From NCBI GenBank assembly GCA_009363875.1, contig CM018685.1, positions 53,083,087 to 53,147,086 of the forward strand: a stretch of 64,000 nt of DNA. The letters are read 5' to 3'. This document shows, piece after piece, positions 1-9,161 of the stretch (the stretch's first letter is position 1; each line of letters starts with the position of its first letter). The DNA comes from Mikania micrantha (taxonomy: Eukaryota; Streptophyta; Magnoliopsida; Asterales; Asteraceae). The position numbers and the translations under genes are program-made. The notes beneath the pieces were generated by a model. It was given only the letters and a program-made list of their open reading frames with translations. It was not told where the DNA came from and ran no database searches.

Positions 1-1552
1 ATTATGTATCCAATTTGTTGCTTAAGCGTCATTCTTATGCTTATCATAGGGTTTACTTTTCAATGTGATGTTCTTTTTTTCAAAACTTACCTCTTTTATG
101 TATTTTTCTTTATGCAGTGATAACCCAACAAAAACCAACAACAGACCAGGCGCTAAGCTGCCTCACCTACAATGCAAAATCACCCATGATCCAAACACAC
201 CAGGTCTGCAATTGTCAAATAATGTTGGTTTGATTCTAATAATGATTCGTCTGATCCTAGGCTTTTAGTTCAAGTAATTCCTGCGACTCAATCATTTGCC
301 TTTATTACAGAAATTTATACTAAGTAGTTTCTTAGGAAGATTTACACTAGGTGGGTTTTAGCTGCTATTCTTTGGAAATTTGTTAGATATATCTTGCTGA
401 TATTGTACATTGAAAATGAGGCATCTATCTAATCAGTTTATGTTGTCATCCTTAATGATGCATGTTGGATTACGATTTATTGTTTGCTTATTATAGATGA
501 TTTTATTAACTACATCTGACAAACTACCTTTTATTTTTTTTTATTTACCTTACTCAGGTTTATTACCCATTATGCCACTCATTTTGTGGTACTGGAAAGG
601 AAGGCTTCTCTATAATCCTTAAAAGTTCATAAGATAAAAAGGTATGATTTAAACCGTACTCTCATTAATGCGGTTTTACTAGCCTTATTTAGTGTTTCTT
701 GACTTACATCTCAAATTTATTTATTCATATGTTTGTGTTAATCATTGAGTTCATTTACATGCAGCTAGGATTTGTCACACTATTTCATGGATTTCAGAAT
801 CGAACACTATTGAAGAGTTTATGTGATTTCCGCATCGAAACGCATTTGTATTGCCAATTGTTGTAATGTGTATTCCTTTTTTGATTTTTTGACTCATGCT
901 TCTGATTTCATTTCAACAGTTGTTACGACGTGTTTTTATATATTCGTTTTGGTATGCTTGACGATGGTAGTACCTCTGGCGCAACACAGATATGTCACTT
1001 GCTTCTCAAGGTATGCAATGCTAAAATAGTAACGTGTTTATTTGCATATTCTTGATACTGAAATGCCATAACAAAAGCATTTATATTTTTTTTAAAGTAA
1101 TTTTCTTTCAAAATATTATCTGTTAAAAGGTTAAAAATTATTGGATTAGGCAATCAAAAGCTTTACAATAGGGATGAATTACTACTTAATACACACATTT
1201 GATTGGTTAGTGAAAAGCAATTGACATTCGTTGGTTATTAGCGGCATCTTGAAAACACTTGAATTGAAATATGGCTTTCAAATTAAGTTTCGAGTTTACT
1301 GGATGCTATCAAGACACACATGCATTATTTAAAGTTTTACCTCTAATTTTCTTTAGGTTTAATAGTATTGTCGCATTCAGCTTCACTTTTTACATAACAT
1401 TTTTGATATTGAGTTTACTTTCTTCTATGTGCTAACTTTTATACCTGAGATTTCCGGTATTGTCAATGTCTTTGATATAACGTGTGGCTTACATTCGATT
1501 ACATCGGTTTAGTATATCGGACCCGGCGCATCGCGCGGTTCCTGTTTCCTAG
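1..1552 (+). mobile_element. Helitron 3' end, element continuing left of the window
   Basis: Positions 1521-1552 have the form of a plant Helitron terminus: a GC-rich short hairpin (CCCGGCGC, ATC, GCGCGG) about ten bases before a final CTAG at 1549-1552, followed by T. Helitrons insert between A and T and make no target duplication, so this fits. No 5' end (TC followed by an ACTATAATAAAA-like run) is seen upstream, so the element probably begins outside the window. The sequence from 1 to 1508 has intron-like tracts and short open stretches (65-268, 823-1029) but no protein I recognise. It could be filler carried by the Helitron. Confidence 0.45.
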
Positions 1553-1659
1553 TTAATCCCAAATCACAACTTTCTTAATGGATAAAAAAATTGGTTATTG
1601 TTGTCCACATTTATCCCCCAACTACGTTATATGCACACAATTTTTAAATTATTTATTTT

Positions 1660-1800
1660 AACTCACATGACGTTAAAGTGTTACCCGTCTCAATTCATTT
1701 CTGTGTCATAACGTTACCTATTTTCAACCCAAAATACAATAATTTTTATCAAAATCTACTCATTTATCTTGTTATGAATCAAGGTTGTCATGTTTAAATT
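1660..1800 (+). repeat. Dispersed repeat, copy 1 of 2
   Basis: This stretch matches 3170-3335 in the same orientation: both read through a TGTAACAC/TGTTACCC segment, a CTCAAYYCATTTC block, AATACAATWATTTWTAYCAAAATCTA, then a TTATCTTG..ATGAATCAAG-like segment. The two copies lie about 1.5 kb apart and differ by many substitutions and small indels. The family is not recognised. Confidence 0.55.
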
Positions 1801-1974
1801 CAACGTTATAATGAGTCAACGTAGTATATACAAAGATGAAAAATAAATCATATTCATTATTTATCTCTATAAAAAAAACTTTTTAACCAGAATGAAGTTT
1901 TAGGATGTTATAAATCGAACATCAATTTCATGAGCTTTTAGGTTGACCACATAATTTTGGTTTTTTTACAATTT

Positions 1975-2246
1975 TTTTTAATAATTTTGAGTTATACTTT
2001 TTCTTCTTCTTTTTTTTTTTCACGATGGTCTTTTTCAAGTTTGTTGATATGACAATATTGTTTTTTTTTACTTCTATGTCATAAAGACTATAAATTTTTG
2101 TTTTTTGGAAGATTTGTTTCAAATAATTTTTTTTTTACAATTTTGAGTTGTACTTTATCTTTATTTTTTTTATTTTTTTTAATAGCCTTTTCAAGTTTGC
2201 TGATGTGACAACATTGATTTTTTTACTTCTATATCAAAAAATATAA
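1975..2246. repeat. Degenerate tandem duplication, T-rich, period about 157 bp
   Basis: The block beginning ATTTTGAGTTATACTTT (about 1983) recurs as ATTTTGAGTTGTACTTT (about 2139). It carries with it a CTTTTTCAAGTTTGYTGATRTGACAA segment and a TTTACTTCTATRTC segment. Long T runs on the plus strand separate the shared parts. No coding potential is visible. Confidence 0.6.
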
Positions 2247-2703
2247 AGGAAAATTACCAAATCAGTCATAGTTGACCAGTTTTTACCAAACTAATCACTC
2301 AAATTCCAGCTCCTTAGACGTCTATTTGGACGACACTTTAGACGCTCTTTTTTGTACCTTTTGTAAACATACGGGCTCACATGTCGGCGGCTTTGTCGGG
2401 ATCTAAATGGGTGTCTTAAGACCCCTTTTCTACCGACGTCTTAGACGCTTCTTTAGACGTTACTTTAGACGTCACTTTACCATATTTGACAAAAAAGGGC
2501 GTGTAAAGCGGCTTCTAAGACGTCGGTAAAAAAAGGGGTCTTAAGACACCCATTTAAACCCCGACAAAGCCGCCGACATGTGGGCCGTATGTTTACAAAA
2601 AGTACAGAAAAAGAGCATCTAAAGAGATGTCTAATGGGCCGGAATTTAAGTGATTAGTTTGGTAAAAAAATTGGTCAACTATGACTGATTTGGTAATTTT
2701 CTC
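2247..2703. mobile_element. Fold-back Mutator-like MITE
   Basis: The element is a 457-bp near-palindrome. The left arm starts AGGAAAATTACCAAATCAG and the right arm is its inverse, GAGAAAATTACC read from the other end, with matching arms of roughly 200 bp and a short centre near 2470-2480. It is flanked by the 9-bp direct repeat AAAATATAA (2238-2246 and 2704-2712), the duplication length typical of Mutator-like elements. The interior holds repeated TTAGACGT motifs. A transcript through it would fold into a long hairpin. Confidence 0.85.
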
Positions 2704-3169
2704 AAAATATAATTATCCACATTCCACACGCATACAACATTGATTTTTATTTATTTTCTCAATAGTTATTTGAGAAATCATATGTTATATTATACTTGCC
2801 TTAATTTCATATACATATCTATGTGTGTGTATGACACCCTGTTGTAAATCACCAAAATCAGAGTTTAATGCATGGAAAAGTGTAAACTTTGCCCAATTTT
2901 TTTTTAATAAAATACTTTCAAAAAAATGTGTTTTGTTTATTTGTTGGGTTAGGTTCGATGGTCATGATGGATGCGAGTCAAGATGAGTTTTAAGCAAAAT
3001 CATTATGGGTCTAAATGAGTTATTTTTGAAAAACATCAATTTAGTTGAAGTTAAAATGAGCTGTAACTAAATAAATAGTTTTATTTGAATAATTTTTAAT
3101 GATTTTCTCATTAAATATATTATTGATCATATTTATTCGTTTGAATACATTATATTCATATAGTTTTTA

Positions 3170-3335
3170 ATTTACACATCTTGATCCGTATTATTGTAAG
3201 GTGTAACACATCTCAACCCATTTCATGTCATAATACCACCAATTTCAATACAAAATACAAAATACAATTATATTTACCAAAATCTAGCCACTTATCTTGC
3301 TACAAGTCAAGATTGTCAAGTCTAATAGTCCTCCG
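3170..3335 (+). repeat. Dispersed repeat, copy 2 of 2
   Basis: Second copy of the repeat described at 1660-1800, in the same orientation. The short open frame inside it is incidental. From 2704 to here the sequence is AT-rich with no gene seen. Confidence 0.55.
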
Positions 3336-3510
3336 AATTTTGGTAAAGCACATAAAAAATGTACATAGCATATATTAACTAAACAGTATTGGAATCAGTA
3401 TGTTTGTGTACATGGAAAACATAGCAGCCACATCACAAAATGCATTTCGCTGCTCAAGCAAATATATATTTCCAATCAATTATTTGTCCCAAAACATATA
3501 AACAACCAAC

Positions 3511-3607
3511 TGCATAACTTTTTAAATTAAGAGGTCACGGGTTCAAACCCGACCAAATGTGTACATAGTTTGTAGTAGTTTAAGAGTAGGAGTAATGTTC
3601 AAAAAGA
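3511..3607 (+). mobile_element. Short SINE or SINE fragment
   Basis: A 97-bp insert lies between two copies of the 11-bp direct repeat AAACAACCAAC (3500-3510, 3608-3618). It contains a pol III B-box-like core, GGGTTCAAACCC, and ends in an A-rich tail after GTTCAAAAAG. No clear A box is present, so it may be truncated at its 5' end. Confidence 0.7.
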
Positions 3608-3745
3608 AAACAACCAACAAAATATACAAATAAATTGTTGTGAAAATGACGAAAGTAGATATAATAATCACCATAGTACCATGCTTGATGCTCCCAATCT
3701 TGTACTATCTTTTATTAGATTATTATCATCAATCATATCGATGCA

Positions 3746-3941
3746 CAGTAGCGGAGCTTGGAAAAGAGTTTGGAGGGGGGCGAAGGATTTTTATGAAGAA
3801 AACGGAGGGGACCGAAGGATTTTTAGAAAGAAAACGAGGGGAACCGAAGGATTTTCGGACAAAATACTATTATATCGACACTTCTGAGCGAAAAAACAGG
3901 GGGGCCGGGGCACCCCGGGCCCTTCTAATCCTCCGCCTCTG
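3746..3941. mobile_element. hAT-type MITE, CAGTGGCGG family
   Basis: A 196-bp element begins CAGTAGCGGAGC and ends CCTCCGCCTCTG. It is flanked by the perfect 8-bp duplication TCGATGCA (3738-3745, 3942-3949). The interior has two short G-rich GGGGACCGAAGGATTTT-like repeats and ends in a GGGGCCGGGGCACCCCGGGCCC palindromic block. Open frames crossing it are incidental. Confidence 0.9.
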
Positions 3942-4180
3942 TCGATGCACATCTAAATTTATAGGTTAGAACAAAATCAATCTTCCCATAAGGGATTATG
4001 AACATATTTTTAAGTTTTTAATGGTTAACCGAGTATGAAAATCGTCTTGTTGCTCAATGCATATCTAGAAAATTCTGCTTCATGGCTCAGCAAGCTTGAT
4101 GGTGGCAGTTGAGAAAAGGTGACAACTTGGTACAAATACAACATGCTGCAGGAAGTTATACTGATCTAGTTAGCACAATA

Positions 4181-4500
4181 TCAATGTTCATGAGTTTCAT
4201 ACTTCCATAAAATATGGAATTTCATAAATGACAATTGTGCACATAATAATAGAGAAAATGTGTACCTTAAAGTTTCAATTAACAGAGGACAATAACATTG
4301 AGCAAAGTGTTCATACTTCTTTCCTTTCACTCTAATAGAATTACTCATAACATCAACAGTGAAAGTAAGTTCCCGCACATCAAGAACATCATACCAATTA
4401 CACGATATAGAATTTGGGTTTTTAAATTCACACAACTGACGGCCCATATTCTCCTCGAGAAAGATTTATCAACAAAGTAGCATACTTTCATCTATAACAT
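4181..4500 (-). other. Coding-like segment of unknown identity
   Basis: On the minus strand an open stretch reads through 4447-4181. The part 4447-4265 has ordinary protein-like composition and ends at AAG|GTACAC, a plausible splice donor near 4263. It contains VRELTFTVDVMSNSIRVKGK and a Cys-rich CYCPLL segment. I do not recognise the family. It lies about 250 bp beyond the 3' end of PPR gene A on the same strand, so it could be a fragment of another gene, a transposon-carried exon, or chance. Confidence 0.3.
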
Positions 4501-4743
4501 ACATTCTCGGAGAAATTTACCAAGATATTAAAGATATTTGCTCTTGGATAGATCCCATCCTCTTCCATATCTACCAATATTCTTGTCACATGTATATTAA
4601 TCAAAGATACATATGTATCAATATTCTTGCCACAATCATCTAGGTAAAAAGGGATCCAATTCTAGCAGTTATAACACCCTTAAACTGAACCTTGATATAC
4701 CAAAAGAAGTTCAGCAGATAATATGAGATGTTGAATCAGCTAT

Positions 4744-4983
4744 TTAAACGGTTATTAGCTTCTGAATGATAGTTCGCATACAAGAATCTTGTCCTGCATT
4801 TGGAATTAGGCGTAGCACCATTGAAAAAGTAGTAAAATCAGGCGACAAACCAAAGTTAATCATTTCTTCAAGAAAAAACTCAGCCTCAAGATACTCGTTT
4901 TTCTTCAACAACTCTTGGACAATAACATTGTAAGTGAAACTATTTGGCAAACAACCATTCTCTTCCATCTTTCTAAGCAATTG
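4744..4983 (-). pseudogene. Detached C-terminal repeats of PPR gene A
   Basis: This is the downstream remainder of PPR gene A, in the same frame immediately after the TAA stop at 4984-4986. It encodes the second half of PPR repeat 13, repeat 14 (NSFTYNVIVQELLKKNE...) and the tail CMRTIIQKLITV, which aligns with the C-terminus of PPR gene B at 42000-42220. No ATG begins this piece, so it should not be translated unless the stop is read through. Its frame is otherwise open, which suggests the stop arose recently or that a shortened protein is tolerated. Confidence 0.8.
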
Positions 4984-6447
4984 TTAACCTTTAACCAACA
5001 ATCCTTCTTGGCAATATACACGTATCATCACAGTATAAGTCCTAACACTCGGTTTCAATCCTTTCTGTAAAAGTTCATCAAACAGATCCTTAGCCAAGTT
5101 AGCTTTCCCACATTTCCTACAACCATTAATTAATATACCAAACAAACCTTCATCTTTCTTTATTTCATTGCTTCCCAGAGAACGGAAGAGAGCCAATGCA
5201 TCTAAACACTGGGAGTTTGTGCACATTCCATGGAACAAGATACCATAAGTACTTACACTTGGAATCAGACCCTTGGCTTGCATTTCCTTGAAGAGTTCTC
5301 TAGCAGCTGTAGGATTTCCAGATTTAAACAAACCTTGTAACATGATATTGTAAGTAATAACGTTAGGAATCAAACCCTTATTTTGGATTTCTTGAAAAAG
5401 ATTCATGGCCTTAATGATTCTCTTCTTCTTACAGTATCCATCTAACAGGCTGCTATATGTTACAATGTCAGGCACAAGATCCCTCTCGACCATGTTATCA
5501 AGAACTTTCTCCGCTTCATGTATTTCACCGCGTAAACAGTACCCATCAATTAGTGAACTGTAAGTGATAACATTTGGATGTATTCCTTTTCGTTCCATTT
5601 CCTGTACAACAAGCTCTGCATCTTTTACAGATCCTTTCTTGCATAATGAATTTACCAAGATATTTAAGGTATCCACTCCTGGATATACTCCTTTCTCCTC
5701 CATATCTCTCAGCATTTTTGCGGCTTCTGTCTCTCGACCAAAGTTACCTAAACCCTGTATCAAAGAGTTGTAAGTGATAACGTCTGCAAGCACACCCTTT
5801 TCATTCATCTTGGCAAATAGTTGTAATGCTTCATCAACCATTTTGTCTTTGCAAAGGCTATCAATGATGGCACTGTAGTGCTCTACACATGGTTTACATG
5901 AGCCTGATTCCATAAAGTTGAGCAATTCAAGGGCTTTGCTAGTGTGGCCTACTTTACAAAGCCCATTTATAATGGTTCCAAACGGAATCTGATTAGGATC
6001 ATAAAGTTTATCTCTAAGCAGTTTCTTGAATAACTCAACAGCTTCGAAAACCCGATCAGCAAGAACAAGCCCATTTATGAGAGTGTTATAGGTGGCCATA
6101 TTAGGTGGATGACCCTGCTTGAAAATGGTTGCTAGCAAGGCAAAACCATAAGCAACTTGATTCAGCCGGCAAAGACAGTTAATAGAGATGTTCATTGTAA
6201 AAAGATCAGTAGGAATGCCCATCAAATGAATTTTCTTGAAAAGAGAAAGTGCAGTGGAATAATGTTTCATATTTACAATAAGAGTGATCAGCTGGTTAAA
6301 TTTGATGATGGAAGGTAAAGGTTTCTTTTGAAGCATTTCATCGAACACTTGGAGTGCTTCATCGATCTTGATGGACGCATGTGTTAGATTGAAATGACGG
6401 GTTGAATCAGCAGAATAATAACGAAGAAGATGTAGTGTGCAGTTCAT
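4984..6447 (-). CDS. RFL-type P-class PPR protein, copy A, truncated by in-frame stop
   Basis: Encodes 487 aa of a restorer-of-fertility-like pentatricopeptide repeat protein. Such proteins bind specific organelle RNAs, usually in mitochondria, and guide processing or block translation. About twelve complete 35-residue repeats run from near residue 45 to 475 (ITYNSLIQGL, ITYSSLIDGYC, RTYTVMIRVYC are typical helix-A sequences); a thirteenth is cut off. The N-terminus MNCTLHLLRYYS is basic and acid-free, as in a mitochondrial presequence. The start is chosen because the context CCGGATGAACTGC is shared with copy B. Where B has ATG GAA TTG after its GLLIKG, A has TAA CAA TTG, an in-frame stop, so the last two repeats are lost. 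It is a more distant relative of B and C and lies in the opposite orientation. It may be functional but shortened, or an early pseudogene. Confidence 0.85.
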   Translation of the reverse strand: MNCTLHLLRYYSADSTRHFNLTHASIKIDEALQVFDEMLQKKPLPSIIKFNQLITLIVNMKHYSTALSLFKKIHLMGIPTDLFTMNISINCLCRLNQVAYGFALLATIFKQGHPPNMATYNTLINGLVLADRVFEAVELFKKLLRDKLYDPNQIPFGTIINGLCKVGHTSKALELLNFMESGSCKPCVEHYSAIIDSLCKDKMVDEALQLFAKMNEKGVLADVITYNSLIQGLGNFGRETEAAKMLRDMEEKGVYPGVDTLNILVNSLCKKGSVKDAELVVQEMERKGIHPNVITYSSLIDGYCLRGEIHEAEKVLDNMVERDLVPDIVTYSSLLDGYCKKKRIIKAMNLFQEIQNKGLIPNVITYNIMLQGLFKSGNPTAARELFKEMQAKGLIPSVSTYGILFHGMCTNSQCLDALALFRSLGSNEIKKDEGLFGILINGCRKCGKANLAKDLFDELLQKGLKPSVRTYTVMIRVYCQEGLLVKG

Positions 6448-8044
6448 CCGGCAAGTTCCAATTTCAGGTGAGGCAGAAGAGATGAAGATGAAGCTGCTTC
6501 GTCTTCTTCAGATCTTTGACATATTTCTGACACGTGTTCGCCCAATTCTAGTTTATTTTTTTCTTCTTGGCTTGGGCTTCTCAAGAAACATTAAATAGAA
6601 TAGAATAATTTAAGGATATGTTTTATCATGTGTGACGTGAGAGAGGGCGGTCACGCTCCGTAAGCATCCTCTCCCTATTACATAGGGACTTGAAGGAGCG
6701 TCAGGGCAAACTCGTGACAGCCCTCGGCATGAATTAGAAGAAAAAATGAAAGAAAAGGGAAAATAAAAGGGGTGATGGGGGCGTAATGAAAGGTTATGAT
6801 AACAAATGTGGTGATGACATGGTGTGATGAGGGGTGATGGTGTTGGTTGATTATGTGACGCCTACGTGAAGTGATAGAGTCTTAATGATAAGTGATAACA
6901 CATAGCCTAAGTAACAAATAATGTTACATAAATTTTATTAATCTTTGAAAGGTTTATAATAGCTTATTAACGTATTATTTTTAGGGTGTCAATTCCTGAC
7001 ATAACGTGAAACGAAACACGGAAATAATCACGTTTAGATTGTGAGCAATAATAAATTTATAAAATATGTTATAAATGAATTGGCTTATTTATCAATAAGT
7101 TAGGTTTGACTTGATTCATTTATAATTGGATTGATCTGCTAACCTATTTAAAATTTTAAAAATATTATTGCTATTATTATTATTATTTTCTTTTTAAAAC
7201 ATATATTTACTTGTTTTTCTTTTGATGATTTATCATTACATAATTGAGTGATTAATCAACAAAACTTTATTTTCTTATTCACGAAATATCTTTAATTTAT
7301 TTTCTTTTAACTTTAATTAGTAATCTAATTTTAGATTTCATATTTTATGATTATGATTTGTGTTATTTTAATTATATAAACACTTATAATAATATCAGTT
7401 TTTTTTGTTAAAATGCTATATTAACTATTTATCATTCATACACACATACTAACAAAGTTATTATCGACATGCTTTCAAGACAACAACCAATTTACAATAT
7501 ATAAATTCATTTGATTAATTTTTGGAGAGCGGTTTAAACGAGTCATTTTCGAGTTGACCTAAATTTACGTCTATCTGGATTATGGTTGAAAATTTTTACA
7601 CAAATAAATATACGAGTTTGGTTTCGGGTTGTAAAATTCTACTCATCAACTTGCTACTTCTCAAACTTTATATATCTATAGTAATAATTAAAGGTTTTTA
7701 GTGTCACATTACATGTTTTTAGAGTATCTCAAACTTTATTTCTGTCTTTTTCTCATATTAAATATACTTTTTATACATTTTTAAAAGAAAAAGTTTTTTT
7801 AATACATTATAATATATTTATATTAAAAACACACTTTTTTTACAAAAAAAAAATATTATAAATATAAAATTTTTAAAAACAATTATTTGAAACACAATGT
7901 TTAACGAAAAACAAAGTATAAAAAAAATGTTAGCATTTAAAGAAATAATATTATTATTTTAATACTCAAAATTTTAAATCATACGAAATTGTTAATAAAT
8001 TTTCGTTCTTTTATCTTTATTTAATTCATGTAATAAACTATTAA
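6448..8044. other. Intergenic region upstream of PPR A
   Basis: The first 100 bases are the likely PPR A leader, with CTTCATCTTCATCTC pyrimidine-rich sequence on the minus strand. From 6640 to 6870 the base composition rises in G (TGATGGTG, GTGATGAGGGG runs) and looks repeat-derived. From 6900 to 8040 it is very AT-rich. A Helitron-start-like string occurs near 7676 (TCTATAGTAATAATTAAAGG) but no matching end was found. No gene is seen. Confidence 0.5.
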
Positions 8045-8366
8045 GGGCATGTTTGGGATTGCTTATTAAGTTTAAAAGGACTTTTTTGTTAAAAGTGCTT
8101 ATACACTTATGACTTTTTGAAATGAAGTTTTTAAAAATATGTTTGGATTAACTTTTGTGTATGAAAAGGTCAAAAAAATGACTTTTTAGTCATAGAAATT
8201 TAAAAAGCCAGAAAAAGTAACTTATTAAAAATGACCTTTTAACACTGCTCAAAAAGTTAAAACTAAAAGTGCTTTTTAAATTACCAAACAACTTTTTAAC
8301 TTAATAACTTTTTCATTAATTCAATAAGTTAAAAAGTTAATTTTAAATGGAATCCCAAACATGCAC
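8045..8366. mobile_element. PIF/Harbinger-type (Tourist-like) MITE
   Basis: A 322-bp element has terminal inverted repeats GGGCATGTTTGGGATT (left) and GTGCATGTTTGGGATT (inverse of the right end). It is flanked by TAA on both sides (8042-8044, 8367-8369), the 3-bp target typical of PIF/Harbinger. The interior is rich in AAAAAGTTAAAA and AAAAGTGCTT motifs. It sits directly upstream of the EIF1AD-like gene, about 100 bp from the probable transcribed leader. Confidence 0.85.
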
Positions 8367-8469
8367 TAAGAACATGGTTAGATGGTATATACTAAATTTT
8401 TGAGTATACTCTTCAAACTCTAAAGAAAAGAAAAAGAGTAAAAAAAACCCTATCGTAACAGCGGTACCA

Positions 8470-8617
8470 AAGAGTAAAGACGCCGCTTCAAGCTCTCTCG
8501 TTCCCGCAGTCCCACCCCCTTCTCCGGCAGCTTCTTCACGCCGACCTCAATTCTGCCGCTCCTCGTTTCGCTCGCCACTGTTCCTCCGATCGATTTTTTA
8601 TTTCTTTCCGACGGCGG
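8470..8617 (+). other. 5' untranslated exon and promoter-proximal region of the EIF1AD-like gene
   Basis: A C/T-rich, GC-elevated stretch (CTCTCTCGTTCCCGC, CCCACCCCCTTCTCCGGC) ends at GGCGG|GTATGT, a good donor at 8618. It is followed by a T-rich intron ending at ATTACAG (9127), just before the coding exon that holds the ATG. The transcription start is not determined. A leader intron of about 510 bp is typical of housekeeping plant genes and often raises expression. Confidence 0.65.
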
Positions 8618-9161
8618 GTATGTTTTGTATAAAAGATTTCATCTTATCTGTTTTATATATTGATTAAATTTCGATTTTTTATATTTGATACTGTTATGTA
8701 TCTCTATTTTGGGTCGATTGCCAATCCTGTTTTGCTGTTAAGTTTAAATGATCTCTATTGGTTTTGCATCATTCCTTATTAACTCTTACAGATTCCATGT
8801 TTAGATGCATCTTTGCTAATTGCTTATAATCTTCTAATATTTATACATTAATGATTTAATGGATCATATAGTCAAATTATTAGTTATTATTCAATTTGCT
8901 GGAATCCTCATGTAGTCAAATCATTTGCTTGTGATTATAAAAATGTTCAGTATAAGCTTAAATTTTGAAAATGTATAGGATTCCAATCTGACCCTTGAAA
9001 TGTCATGGCTTACAATTACTATTTTGCTAAGAACGCTTCATCATCAATGATTTCAGTCAATTAGTCAAATAGCTTTTAGAAGCAGTAGCATTCATACGAA
9101 GTTTGCCTAATTTTATACAAATTACAGAACTTTATAATCTTTGAGGGAGATCAAGGAAAAA

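Noticed and set aside
1..1500. Multi-exon gene at the window start
   Set aside because: Several AG/GT-like junctions and T-rich intron-like tracts occur, but no exon chain gives a recognisable or continuous protein.
3640..3969. 109-codon ORF
   Set aside because: It crosses both borders of a hAT MITE and reads its G-rich interior.
8371..8617. Separate small gene before EIF1AD
   Set aside because: The GC-richer C/T tract fits an untranslated first exon and no ATG frame of note is present.
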